A stretch of 45,511 nucleotides of DNA, taken from contig PS015072.1 in the NCBI GenBank assembly GCA_048213135.1, forward strand, positions 259,403 through 304,913. Direction: 5' to 3'. Within the stretch, counting starts at the first letter, position 1; the number at the start of each line of letters is the position of its first letter. The notes below the pieces were generated by a model that had not been told where the DNA came from, did no database searches, and saw only the letters and a list, made by a program, of their open reading frames with translations. This document shows positions 30,601 through 42,185 of the stretch, in pieces. The position numbers and the translations under genes were made by a program. The stretch is from Reclinomonas americana ATCC 50394. Taxonomy: Eukaryota > Jakobida > Jakobea > Jakobida.

Positions 30601-33033
30601 GACAAGGAAGACAAGAGTGAGAAAAGTAAGAACCATAGAGAGAGGGAACGAGCAGGAGCAAGCATGGCGCAGAACGAGTCATTAACGTTGGCAATGCTTG
30701 CGTAACTTTGAGACAGGCAAAGAGAAAGCGGTGAGACCTAACCTGCGACTTCCTGGTGCTCACTGTGTGCGCGCGATTGCAGGGAGTGATCAGCACGAAT
30801 CCACGAGTGCGGCAGGAGTGGGCTCACAGGTAAAGTGATGATAATGAGAGATGGCACCCTCTTTCTTAACGCTCTACGCCCTCTGTGTCTCTTCACCTGT
30901 CTCTTGCCTCCACTGCGCTCTCTTTCACACTCTACCCTCTCTGTGTCTCGCCCTCTCCCTCTCCCTCTCTCTTTCTATCTCTCTTGCCCTAGCCTCTCTG
31001 TGTCTCGTCCTTTTTCCTCCGTGCACTCACTTTCCCCCTATCTCACGCAGCGGCTGGCGCCTTCACTCGCTCGTCTCCGAGGACATTCGTCTCAGCACGC
31101 TGCCGAACGACCCGCCAACCCCGCCGTTCGTCTCCCTCATCGATGGCTTCTTTGCCACGGCGAATGCGGCGCACGTAAGCAAGTACGGCATTGGTGCCAT
31201 TCTGCGTGGTCTCTCCACCCGCAAGGCGCAGGAGCGTGACACAAAGGCACGTGGGGGGGTTTCCCCTTTGGAAAGGGCAATATGTGGGTAGTCTTCACTG
31301 AACCGTCGTGCTGCAGGTCGTGGATGCTCTGCGCAACCTGAGCAAGTGCAGCCCCGACTACAACCTCATGTTTGACTTGGCGGCATTCAACATTCAGCGC
31401 GGCCGCGATCATGGTGCGTGCATGAAGGAAGAGAGAGAATGCGGTGAGCTCGCGCACTCACATTCTTCCTTTGCGCAGGCGTCGCCTCGTGGTACACCGC
31501 GGCCATCAAGTTCTCGCTGGCGCCGACCACACGCCCTCCGACCTATGTGGATGTCACGGGCGAGGTACCGCGTGTGTGCACGACGAGTGCGCAATGCCCC
31601 GCCGGCACCACCTGCAACGCCGGCGTGTGCTCCTGCAATGTGGACACTGATTGCCAGCCGGGCAACCAGGGTCAGTGTGTGAATGGCGTGTGCACGACGC
31701 CGTGGGCGGATCTGCTGCGAAAGGCGTATGGCACGACCACGGATGCTAATGGTGAGGGAAAGGGGAGGGAAGGGAAGGGAGAACGAAGAGAGAAGGGGGA
31801 GGGAGGAGAGAGCGCAGTCGTGGCGGAGAGACGAGGAAGAAGGGTGCAGTTGTTTCATTCAGTGCTGTTGTCAGCAGACATGCATCCTCCCTCACTTGCT
31901 TTCTCTATCTGTTTCTCTCTCTGCTTCTCCCTGTCATATTCTCATTTTTCTCTTTCTCTGTCTCTCTCTTTCTCTTTCGCTCTCCTTTCCTTGCCTCTTT
32001 TCTCTCCTACTGTCTGTTTTCCCTCTATTTGTTCTCTCTTTTTTCAGTTTTCTATCTCTATTCGTTTCTCTGTCTCTGTTTCTCTCATTCTGTGTCGCGT
32101 CTTCTCTCCCGTTTTCTCTCACTCTAGCTCTCTGTCTCTTCATCTCTTTCTCACTCTCTTTCTCTCTTTGTCTCTTGTTCTCTCTTTCTATGCCATTCTG
32201 TGCCTCTTTTCTGTCTCTCTCTCTCTCTCTCTCTGTCATTCTCGCTCATTGACTCATTTTCTCTCTCTTCTGCCTCAGGATCTCTGTCGCTCTCTTTCTC
32301 TCTCTGCTTCTCTCTCCCCTTCTCTGCCTATTTTCTCTCTCTGTCCCTGTCTCTTCTCTCTCCCTTTCTCTGTTCCTCCTCTCTCGCTTCTGTCTCTTGT
32401 CTCTCTCTTTTTCATATCCCTCTTTCTCTCATTTCTCTCTCACCTTCTCGCTCTCTCTCTCTCTCTCTCTGGTTCTCTCTGCTTCTCTCTCCCCTTCTCT
32501 ACCTATTTTCTCTCTCTGTCCCTGTCTAGCTTTTTCTCTCTCTGTTACTTTCTCTCTCTATTTATCTTTTTCTCTCTCTGTTGCTGTCTCTAATTTTTCT
32601 CCTTCTCTTCCTCTTTTGTCCCTCTCTCGCCTTCCCTCCCTTTCCCTTTTCTCACTTCCCTCTCCATCTCAGGCAACGTGATCGACGCCGCCGACCGAGT
32701 GGATCTGTGGACGGGCATCATGGCGGAGGCCCCGTACGCCGGTCGCCGCACGCCGTTCGGCCGCACTCAGTACTGGATGCTTGACACGCAGTTCCGCGAG
32801 ATCCGCGATGGCGATCGTTACTTCTTCCTCGGTGAGTATCGCTGTATTCAACATGCACAGCCTGCGGATGATGGTGTGCACTCAATCGCTGTTTGTTTTC
32901 AGCCCCTGGCGCGTACTCGGCGGCCGAGCTGGATTGGATCAACTCGCGCTCGCTGTCCAAGATCATCGCCTCGAATCTCTCCAACTGCTCCGGCGCCGCG
33001 TGCGCCATCCCCGACGATGTGTTCCAGATGTAA
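25457..33033 (+). CDS. Secreted peroxinectin-like animal haem peroxidase with N-terminal FN3-like domains
   Basis: I can join 19 exons in frame (3186 nt, 1061 residues): 25457-25539, 25614-25721, 25806-25956, 26031-27222, 28388-28405, 28490-28497, 28567-28589, 28671-28677, 28739-28885, 28948-28999, 29060-29299, 29355-29546, 30223-30284, 30783-30829, 31051-31246, 31317-31413, 31479-31751, 32673-32831, 32903-33033. A signal peptide (MLRAQLPALLLLLL...AHA) leads two or three FN3-like domains. The peroxidase domain starts near FRHIDGTCN. It has distal His (FGQFIAHDM, about H528), catalytic Arg (GDIRAND, about R660), LHTLFLREHNRIA, proximal His (WRLHSLV, about H782) and NIQRGRDHG. An eight-Cys insert lies at about 906-945. 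The enzyme should use peroxide to oxidise halides or phenols outside the cell. A strong GTAAGA donor at 33030 with an acceptor near 33075 would replace the stop by a longer tail. Confidence 0.9.
27223..28387. repeat. Repeat-filled peroxidase intron with GA microsatellites and a 20-N gap
   Basis: The intron starts purine-rich (27240-27405) and holds (GA)n at 27380-27405, 27532-27602 and 27650-27688, with N at 27512-27531. A block of about 60 bp (GGTGTTGCATGCAGAGGTGA and following) is duplicated at about 27452 and 27727, and a CGCACCGCTGCTGAA block at about 27845 and 28050. Confidence 0.85.
29547..30222. other. Purine-rich peroxidase intron
   Basis: Almost all G/A on the plus strand for some 400 bases, with a repeated GTGAGCGAGAGCGAGGAGGC block at about 29621 and 29780. 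The minus-strand Leu/Ser/Pro ORFs across it are composition artefacts. Confidence 0.85.
31752..32672. repeat. Peroxidase intron: purine start then long TCTC-type tract
   Basis: Positions 31752-31840 are G/A-rich and 31890-32670 are nearly pure pyrimidine with TCTCTC, TTTCTC and CTGTCTC variants. A GCTTCTCTCTCCCCTTCTCT unit recurs at about 32308 and 32479. ORFs of Ser/Leu here are not genes. Confidence 0.85.
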
Positions 33034-33795
33034 GATACCGCAGGCTGCTGGACCACTCGTGTTTGCTTTTTCAGTTCTCAGCCACCTTGCCCAACAATTA
33101 ATGAAGATGTGGAAGGTGAGAAGGCTGAGAAGGGTGGAGTGGAGAGTTGATTGTCGGCAGAGCTGGAGTGGTTTGAGAAGGACTGAGGACGACAGAGAAC
33201 ATGCGCGCTTTTGTCACTCTACAAAGGTGAGAAAGCTGAGAAGGGTGGAGTGGAGTTGACTGTTGTAAGAGCTCAAGTGGTTGAGGATGACAGAGAGCAT
33301 GCACCGTCGCTTGCTGCGGCTGAATGTCAATGAGACAATGTGAGAGAGCTGACAGGAGGGAGGACCGCAAAGAACAGCAACTGTGCATCAGAGAGGGACG
33401 AAAAATCTAGAGGAAGAGGACTGCAAAAAACAAACCACTTTCCCAAGCGCTGCATGTCAGTCAGCTCTTTATTAGAAAACGAAGCAGTTTACCGCGCGGA
33501 GAACTTGTCACTCGCTGAAAGCGCAGCTGACTGTCAACGGAAAGGAAAGGGACAACACTGTGTACCACTGCAAGTGCTGCACCCGCCACTGGTTTCAGAG
33601 AGGGGATGAATGAAGGAGGACGCACAGCTACTCCTCCCAGTACTCGTCTGTCCTTTTCTCTCTCCCCTTCCCCTCACCCTCCCCCCCTTCTCCTCAACAC
33701 ATAAACAGGTACAACAACGTTTAATTCCACCACATTCCCAACAACAAAAAAGTCAACAACACCTACAAACACTATTCTTCGATTGGCCAAGCGCG
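33034..33795. other. Intergenic region between convergent peroxidase and PUB-UBX genes
   Basis: No gene is supported. A block of about 110 bp starting AAGGTGAGAAGGCTGAGAAG is tandemly duplicated (33112-33220 and 33223-33310) with small changes. The first copy may be an alternative 3' exon and UTR of the peroxidase gene. Both genes end here, so the region carries both 3' ends. Confidence 0.55.
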
Positions 33796-36151
33796 TCACG
33801 CACTCTCCTCACGCGCGCGCAACTTGACATACAGAATGGCATCACGCAGTTCTGCGTGAGCGAGTCTCCTCTTCCTCTCCACCCACAGACCCACACGATC
33901 CTCGGTGCCGTCGGGGCACGTGCGCAGCAGGTCAAAGCCGGGAGCCGCCAGCTCACCGGCCGCCTCCGCCGCCACCCACTCAAAGAGCGTTTGCACGCGG
34001 TCGTTCAGGCTGAATGTGTTGTACAACTCGCGCCCGCTCGGCAGCACAAACGTCAGCCGCATGCGCTTCTTCACTAGCGAGTGGTCGGACTGGTCGGCCA
34101 TGCCGCGGAACATGCGACGAATCACCGACTCGGGTGTCAACAGCCAGGCTGTGTGAGGAGAAAGGAGAGAGAGAGATATGAGCAACTCCTCGCGCCAACG
34201 CCTGTCTCCCCCTTTCCCTTCATCGCAACTTCTGTAATCCGCCAGCACCGTCGGCAGCGAGTCGGGCGCCGTGAGACTGCACAGCGCTTGCGGGTCGCGC
34301 AGCGAGAGCAGCGTGCAAAAGTCGCTCAGATAGAGCGCCATGAGGTGGATCTCGGTCATGGTGATCGGTCTCTTGGGGCCGACCTCCGACGGCAACACGA
34401 GAAACTCCTCGCGCTCCAGCCGCTGCGGGCGGAAACCGAGCAGCTTGAGCAACGACACCGTGCCCTCCGGCTGCATGACGAGGTTGGTGACGGTTTCGTT
34501 GTGCAGGCGGAGGCGGCGGTACGTGCGGCTCAGCGGGTACGAGACCACGTTGAAGAGGATGATGGAGAGGGTGCGGAAAATCGCCAGCGCCTGCGCGTTG
34601 GTGGAGCGGCCGCTCATGCCGCGCAGGAGGCGGCGCGAGACAATCGTTTGCGCCTCGTCAATGACGTGTGCGCGCTGCGGGTCGAGTGCCATCTCGCACA
34701 GCGTTTCCAGCGGCATGTCGAGGGTGTTGAATTCGACGCGGGCGTTGTCCTGCGTGAAGGGGAAGTATGAGGGGAAGGAATAAGGCGAGGGGCAGGAGAG
34801 AGAGAGAGAAAGGCAAGGGAGAATGGGTAGGAAAGGGTGGGAAAGGATGGGAAAGGATGGGAAAGGGTGGAAAGTATGGAGAAGGGCGGAATAGGAGGAA
34901 TGGGGAGTGAGTAAATGGAGGAAATGGAGTGGCGAGAGAGACGACAGAAAGGAAGACGGGAAAGTGGACTGAGTGAAGAGAGAGTGGGAGTCATCGACAC
35001 ATGGGAGACACGCTTCACGAGATGGAGGGTGCCTGAGTTTGAAAGAAAGGTGTAGTCGGTAAAGAGGAAGATGAATGAGGTTCTTGGATAGCTGTTGAAG
35101 AATTCAGAATGCACGAGCGGAAGTGCGTCCACCACGTTTGACTTGACACGAAACAGACGACAGGTGAACCAGAAAGGAAGATAGGATGAGATGCGTTCCT
35201 CAGAGGAGTCTCCAAGAAGTAACTGCGATGAGAACTCGCACCCATGCCCCGGAAAAAAGGAGAGCACAAGAAGGTAGGCTTGTGAAAGAATGAGTAAGAA
35301 GAAAGACGTAGTAACGAACTGAATGCAGGATACGGTGCAGAGCGAGAGTGGGAAACCTGTTCAGAAACGCAACAGAGGAAGGCTTGCGACCGTCGTACAG
35401 CTTCTCAATCTCTCGTGCAATCTCCCGCGGCCCAGTGTGCTCCTCGCCGAATGATCTGTTCGCAAGCACAGTCAGCACAGTGCTTCACAATTGTCTCACA
35501 GAACACGAAGCGCAACTCAATGAGCGGGTGCAATTTCTGTGAGTGGGAGCACAGCGAGTTAGCGGTTGTGAGGAGAAAGACGACAGCAGGGAGAGGAGGG
35601 GGAAGCATACCCTTCTGGCGGTCTCTGGTGGTCTTGACGCCTCGGGAACAATGATACCAGACGGGCCGGCCAGCTGTGTGTGTGATGCAAGGTGAGCAAC
35701 GGGCTGAAAAGGGCTTGACAATGAGGAGACTCACCGCTCTAGCGCGCACTGCATCCTCGGCCGTGGGTATCGACAAGACAAAGGTTGTGGGATTGCTCTG
35801 TGCTTTGCAGTCAGCATCTTGGTGGATCAGAAAGAGAGGGAGAGTGACAAACCGATGGTGGTGGAGGTGGCGATAACCGCTGTGAGAATTGTGGTGGCGG
35901 CGATCGCACATCGTCGGCAAAGGCAAATGTGCGCTCGTAGGCGGGGGAGCGAGCACGTGCCGCCTCGACAATCATCATGGCCTCGTTTTGTCGAACTGCA
36001 AATAGAAAAGAGTGAGATTGTGTGGAAACACGAAATGTGGAAGCAAGGGAGTACGGAACCTCGCTCCTTGTTGCGCTCTCGTCGGGTGATGCGCTCCAGC
36101 AAGATCTGCTCACGTTGCCATTGCTTCTCCACGCGCACGAACTCGCGATTT
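33796..36151 (-). CDS. PUB-UBX domain protein (UBXN6/UBXD1-like), 5' part unresolved
   Basis: Exons read from the right: 36151-36060, 35995-35853, 35797-35735, 35673-35611, one starting at 35536, 34749-34230 and 34148-33796. The exon 34749-34230 holds a PUB domain (TLSIILFNVVSYPLSRTYRR, LLKLLGFRP). The last exon holds a UBX-like beta-grasp fold (RMRLTFVLPSGRELYNTF, VQTLFEWV). The order PUB then UBX is that of UBXN6/UBXD1, a p97/VCP (Cdc48) cofactor in which PUB binds the p97 tail. The protein would act with Cdc48 in endolysosomal or ER-linked protein handling. Upstream exons give a charged helix (EKQWQREQILLERITRRER). Splice phases around 35340-35540 do not all agree, so one exon or border there is wrong. 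The start is not located. Confidence 0.72.
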
Positions 36152-36159
36152 CTGTGGAG

Positions 36160-36610
36160 GAAAGGGGTGAGAAGGAGAAGGGGGAAGGGGGAAGGGGGAA
36201 GGGGGAAGGAAGAGGGGAAGGGGGAAAGGGGGAAGAGGGGAAGGGGTGAGAGGGGGGAAGGGGAAGGGGAAGGGGGAAGGGTGGGAGACGAGTGGGCAAG
36301 ACGAAGTGGGGGAGGAAGAGGGGAAGGGGGAAAGGAGAAGAGACGAGTGGGGAAGACGAGAGAGGGGGAGGACGAGTGGGGGAGGACGAGTGGGGGAGAC
36401 GAGTGGGGGAGACGAGTGGGGGAGGACGAGTGGGGGAGACGAGTGGGGAGAGACGAGTGGGGAGAGACGAGTGGGGAGAGACGAGTGGGGAGAGACGAGT
36501 GGGGAGAGACGAGTGGGGAGAGACGAGTGGGGAGAGACGAGTGGGGGAGAGAGAGCGGGGGAGAGCGAGCGGGGGAGAGCGAGCGGGGGGACGAGAGACT
36601 GGAGGGCAAG
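36160..36610. repeat. 14-bp minisatellite in a purine-rich intron
   Basis: Plus-strand GGGGAAGGGGGAAG runs pass into a tandem array of CGAGTGGGGAGAGA (14 bp, about 10 clean copies at 36430-36550, with 12-16 bp variants before). On the minus strand it is the pyrimidine-rich tract before an acceptor. The GRDEWGETSGER and THSSLPTR-type ORFs are repeat translations. Confidence 0.92.
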
Positions 36611-37573
36611 AGACGAGATGGGAAAAGAGTAACACATCGCCACAGCTTCTGCAACCTCGCGAAGACTCGCACGGCGAGACGCTTGTGGCGAAGAATTCTA
36701 CAGCAGAATGGCTGGAACATCGAGTTCAAATGCAAGCAGAACTGATAGGAAACGGAGGCGAGAAACAAAGAGAAGACTCATAATGAAGGAAACAGAGGCG
36801 AGAAACAAACAGACAGCTAATATCCAAGGAACCACGCATATCAGCTTGCAAAAGCGAGCGACTTTCTGTCCACAGACACAGAGACAGACAGACAACACGG
36901 AAAAGAGGGGAAAGGGGAATGTGCAACGAGAATGTCACATTGACCAACGACCAGTCGGAAGAATGCGCACACACGCACACAATACAGGCACCAACGCACA
37001 TGGGACACTCACAAAAAACACACTCTCTCGCTCTTGCACTTCTCACAGAACACACTCTCTTGCTTGCACACAGTCACAGTCTCTGAAAAAAACGCGGACA
37101 TGACAAACACAACAAATCCGACTCTCTCAAACTCACACCCTCACACTCTCACTCACACACTCACACACTCTCAAATACACACAGTCAACGCCTGCATACA
37201 CAACAGCACATAAAGCGATCCAGAACGTGACGAAAACGCGACTAAAATGCGACGATTATCCCTCGCCTTGCGCACCTTTTTCCCCCCGCTTTTTCTCACG
37301 CAACGCTGCCGACCCCAATGCTCTCTCTTTCTCACACGCCCTCACACACTTCCTCCCTCTCTATCTCTCACATATTCTCTCATTTGGTTGACTTCGGACA
37401 ACGGAATCTCCGCATCACAACACAACTGTTTCGCTCGATGACACAAGAACGGCCACAGCGGCAAGCACAGCACTTTGAACAGCGTCGAGCACACATTTGC
37501 ACACGACTACATAAGGCACAGAGTGAGCCACATTTCTCGCCAAACGCATCAAAAGACGAGCAAAGACACAAAC
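36611..37573. other. Region between PUB-UBX exons and the acidic ORF
   Basis: No coding exon is recognised. It includes CA-rich and ACTCTC-rich stretches (36960-37330). If the acidic ORF at 37574-38329 is exon 1 of the PUB-UBX gene, this is intron, possibly with a small exon that I cannot identify. Confidence 0.45.
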
Positions 37574-38329
37574 CGTCGATGTCTCGCACATGTAGCAGCA
37601 GCAGTAGGCCGCCTCCGGATCCATCCACTCCTTCTCCACCCAGTCCATTGCCTCCTCGACACACTCCACAGCCTCCGCGCCTGCCTCTGCAGCAGACACG
37701 CCCACTGCATCAGCGGCAGTGACTGCGGTCGACGAGGACGCAATCGTCCCATGTGCCACAGTCGTCGCCGCGTCGTCGTCCTCCACCTCGTCCTCCGCGG
37801 GCTCCAGCTGCACACCAGCCGCAACGTCGTCGTCATCCTGTTGTTGTTGTTGCGCCAAGGGTGGACATGGCGCGTGATCATCGTCCTCATCAACGACAAT
37901 CTCCTCGGCGTCGCAGGCCAACACAATGCGCGGTGGCCGATGCAGCGAGATCGACGTGCACGTCGACGACATGGCCGTCGCCGTTAGCGTGCTGTTGTCC
38001 TGACTTGCCTCGTCCTCCTCCTCCTCCACATCATCGCTCGTGTTGTTGCTGCTATTGGCGACTGCGGGTGGCGATCGGTAGTCTTCGGCGTCGAGCAGGT
38101 GCGTGCATGAGGAGGACACGACGAGGCACTCCAGTGACGTGGCCATGGCCATTGTCGTGTTGTGCGCGGCCTCGCTGGAGGGCGCAGAGGAGGACGAGGC
38201 CGAGGTGCACGTCGACGAGGCCGAGTGTTGCAAGTGGAGCAGGTATTGGCGCGGAGGAGGCACTGCGCTGCCTCGCATCCCGTGTCCTCCTAGTCCACTG
38301 CCACTGCCTCCACTGTGGTCGTGCGACAT
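37574..38329 (-). CDS. Acidic Ser/Asp-rich N-terminal ORF, possibly exon 1 of the PUB-UBX gene
   Basis: An open frame starts at 38329 (MSHDHSGGSGSGLGGHG) and is rich in Ser, Asp and Glu with Gln and Glu runs. It ends in a better ordered stretch (VECVEEAMDWVEKEWMDPEAA) with a CCCYMC cysteine cluster, at a GTTTGT donor near 37573. The composition differs from intron sequence and the frame is open for 252 codons. Direct joining to the exon at 36151 gives the wrong phase, so either an exon is missing or this is a separate gene that ends in the 304-codon ORF at 37415. No family recognised. Confidence 0.5.
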
Positions 38330-39273
38330 CGTGGGGACAACCTTTTAGTCGTTTTTTGCTGCGTGCTGTGCTTGTGTGCGCTCTCTTTCACTCGAAAATC
38401 AGAAATGTCCAGAGTTCGATCGAACGGACAGCGCGGAAGATTAGAGTGGAAACAGGAGACGGTGCATGGAGGGATACAGGGAGGATGAGAAAGGGTGGGA
38501 GAAGGGGAGAGGGAGGGAGAGGAGGAGGGAATGGACTGCAATGTATCCGGCAAGAGAGTTCACGCGCCCGCTGCGTTGATTGGCTTTGCCTTCTGAAAGG
38601 TAAGATGACTGTTGGAGAAGAGTAATTATGTGTTTTGTAGATTGTTGGTGTGCCAAGGTCATTGTCGGCAAGGGATTTGTGGACATTTGTCGCATTATTG
38701 GATTGTGGTGAATGAAGTGTTTTGTTTGTACGAGTTCGTTCGGATTTACTGAAGCGATCTTCAGCTCTCCTGCACACCATGATGAGGAAAAGGGCCGACC
38801 AGGTGACTTGCTCTCCGGGCAGATGAAGACAAGCTTGCAAACCGAGAGGACATCGACATAGGAGGCAAGAGGTTTTTTGCGTAGTTGTCGTATTCCACGT
38901 ATTCAGGCAATAAAAACGTGATGCCAAAGCTGTTGCTTGTTTGTTGGTGAATGAATTTGTTGCTGTTCAACTGTATCCAAAACATTAACACAGACACCAG
39001 TCTTCAGAGCAGCAGCAGGTTTCTTGTGTGTGCGTTCGCTTTCGGAGCTCCGAACAAGTCGAGAACTGCGATCTTCACCATAAAAGCGTGGTTGAACAGT
39101 GGATTTGACGCACTTGCATGTGAAGTCATGCAGACAGCAGTGAGACATGGTCAATCAGAAGTTGCTACCCTCTTTGCATCCAACGACCTGCAACCCTTCC
39201 AATCTTCGCCATAATTACATTACCACCATCCCTCGCACACCATATCACATCACCACCATTCCACTCCACAACC
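38330..39273. other. Intergenic region, no gene seen
   Basis: Positions 38470-38530 are purine-rich. The stretch at about 38707-38740 (TGTGGTGAATGAAGTGTTTT) recurs near 45348, so it is part of a dispersed repeat. Nothing else is recognisable. Confidence 0.5.
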
Positions 39274-39843
39274 TCACGTCGAGTACTCCTGCAGCAACTC
39301 CATGTACCGCCGGAAGCTCATGGACGGCGGCTTGCGCGGAATCTTCGGCAGCTGGAAGTTTCGCAGGGCGCCGCGCTTCCGCATCACCTCAATGAGGCAG
39401 CCGAAGAACGTGGGTTCCTGTGGCTCCTCAATGGGGTCCGGGAGCAGGCTCGGGCGCACGAGCAGGTCGGGAATGAGAGTGACGTCGAGCCCGGAGCTGG
39501 CGTGGCCCTGATGTGGTAAAGGGGGAGGGAAGGGGGAAGGGGGAAGAGGGAAGGGTGTCAAGATCGAAGACGCATGCTTAAAGAATAAGAGGGTGGAGAG
39601 TGTGAGACACTTCGATGTAGTGCGAGCGTTGCGTAATGCTTCTGTTGCCCAATGTTCTCACTGTCACATCACTCTCTCTCCTCTTCGACCTCTTGCGTTC
39701 GCGCATACACGCCAGGAGAAGAGGAAGTCAGATGCTTTCTTTTCTCAGTCGTATGCAACACGAGAGAGAGAGAGAGAGACAGTGCCCTACCAAATGCACA
39801 AACACACAGACATATCTTGCCAGATTGTCTCCCTTCTTCTCCT

Positions 39844-39890
<47 letters not shown>

Positions 39891-41260
39891 CTCTCTTTCT
39901 CTGATCTTCGCGTGCCTACTGGATTATTCGTACAAGAATAAGACAGGCACAAGGATGCAATTGATTTCACACTTGTGCAACACGTGAGTGAGAAACGAAA
40001 TAAGTGCCCATCGTCGCAGCACAGCCACATAAACTCTCTCTCGCCCTTCTTAGATATCATCCTTTTCCCTCTCCTCTCTATCTTTCTCCATTTTCACCCG
40101 CATTCTCATCCTCTCACTCCCCTCATTGCCGTCAACTCAAATTCAACTTTCCTCTCTTCATCCTGCACCCACTCTCCGTCTCTCTGTTTCTTTCCCTTCA
40201 GTACCATTCGTCCAGATGCTCTCAACTCTCTCTTCTTTTCTCCTTCTCTCTCTCTCTCACACTTTCTACGTTCTTCACCCGCATTCTCATCCTCTCACTC
40301 CCCTCATTATCGTCAACTCAAATTCTACTTTCCTCTCTCCATCCTGCACTCACCTGCACTCACTCTCCGTCTACTCTGTTTCTCTCCCATCACTATCATC
40401 CTCGCATATTTTCTCATTCTTTCTCGTCTTCTCATCCTCTTCTTCCACTCACTCTCTCCTCTCTCTTGATTCTTCACCCGCATTCTCAACCTCTCACTTC
40501 CCTCATTACCGTCAACTCAAATTCTACTTTCCTCTCTCCATCCCGCACTCACTCTCTGTCTCTCTCTGTTTCTCTCCCCGCCCATATGCTCTCTCTCTCT
40601 CCCTCTCTCTTCTCTCCCTTTCCCTTTCCCTTTCCCTACCTCCCTCCACGCAACTCTCCCACTCGAACCCCCCGCATGCGCCCGCTCCGCCAACAACACA
40701 TCAATCAGCGCATGCACCGGCTTCACCGGCTTGTCCAAGAAGCACAACTCCCACACGGTGCGCAAGTCGGCCAACAAGGCCGGATCCGGCGACAACCCCT
40801 GCTGCTGCTGCTGCACAAACGACGACTGCTGCTGTTGCTGTTGTTGTGGTTGAAGCGGCGACGGTGGTGGCTGTTGTTGCTGATGTTGTTGCTGCTGGTG
40901 CGGCATCGACACGAACGGCGATGAATCCATGCCCGCCGACGCCACCTTGCGCGACACATAGTCGTCCAGAAACGATCGTGCCGAGGCGACAGTCGGCGGT
41001 GGCTGCTGTTGTTGCTGTTGCTGTTGCTGTTGAATCGGCTGCGCTCGTTGCATTTGCGGTGGCGGCGGGGGAGGCGGAGTCGGCTGCTGTTGCTGCTGTT
41101 TGAACGGCGATTGGGAGAACGGTTGCGAGTCGAGAAACGCGCTCGTGTACGACGGGTGCTCCCGCGCGCGCACGGTTTCTTGCGCGTGCTGGAACATGTA
41201 CGATTGCCGCGTGGGTGACAGCGATGCCGAGTTGCTAAGCGGGGAGGGGGAGAAGTCGCT
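39274..41260 (-). CDS. Poly-Gln protein, 5' exon not resolved
   Basis: Two exons fit in phase 0: 41260-40640 (207 codons) and 39507-39274 (77 codons plus TGA). The first starts SDFSPSPLSNSASLSP, holds several Gln/Pro runs (encoded by CAA/CAG mixes) and ends with an ordered segment (LLADLRTVWELCFLDKPVKP). The second gives a compact, basic C-terminus (FFGCLIEVMRKRGALRNFQLPKIP). Poly-Q proteins of this kind are often transcription or RNA regulators, but no domain is recognised. An upstream exon ending near 41699 at a GTGGGC donor is likely; its ATG is not settled. Confidence 0.62.
39508..40639. repeat. Poly-Q gene intron with a 180-200 bp tandem repeat
   Basis: Three diverged copies of a block starting TTCACCCGCATTCTCA and containing GTCAACTCAAATTC begin at about 40098, 40274 and 40472 on the plus strand. 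A TC tract lies at about 39845-39888. On the minus strand the intron starts purine-rich and ends pyrimidine-rich. Confidence 0.85.
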
Positions 41261-41915
41261 CTGCGAAGGGAGGGGAAGGGTGAGGGAAGGCGGCGAGGGT
41301 GAGGGAGAGGGAGAGAAAGGGAGAGAAAGAGAGAGAAAATAGAAAGGGCAAGTGGACGAAGGAGAGCGTAGGAATGACGAAGAAAGAGTTAATGTGAGGG
41401 ACAGGAGAGAACAAGGGAGAGTAAGTGACTGTGAATGTGTGCGCACGCGCAAGAGGGCGATGGAGAGTGGAGGAACGAAGAAGAAGAGAGAATGCTGCTC
41501 ACGGAGCAGAAGGCGAGCAGTGAGAGAAGCGCAATGGGGAGGAGGCGAATGCCGGAGCGGATTGCACTTGCAAGTTTCCGCAACAGGAGGAGGATGAGGC
41601 AAAAGAGCGAGAGCGAGTGAGAACGTGCATGAGCGAGTGTATGCGCGAGGGAAAGAGGAGAGTGAGAGCGGTCGGTTTGGTGAGAAATTGGGCCCACCTT
41701 GACTCGCACGGTGGAGATGGCATGTAGAACGGTTGGATACGCATGAGTGGAGAAGGAGAAGGAGAGAAGAGGAGGGAAGAGGACACGACAGAGAGCAAAA
41801 TATGACGGAAAAAGGTCGCGCTTCTCAGAGGTGTGCGCGCGTGTGCGTGAGTGTGTGCGTGTGAGTGCGTGCGAGTCAATAAGAGACCTCATATCTCCGT
41901 CCCCAACTCTCTCTC

Positions 41916-42152
<237 letters not shown>

Positions 42153-42185
42153 CATAGTTTGAATCTTTGCGATCGTCTAAGACTG

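Noticed and set aside
34614-35267. Minus-strand ORF of 217 residues in the PUB-UBX gene as one exon
   Set aside because: Its 3' half is pyrimidine-rich intron and out of frame with the PUB exon; the 5' part may contain a real small exon but I could not fit the phases.
36290-36600. CRISPR-like array
   Set aside because: Units of 14 bp are directly tandem with no unique spacers, and the genome is eukaryotic.
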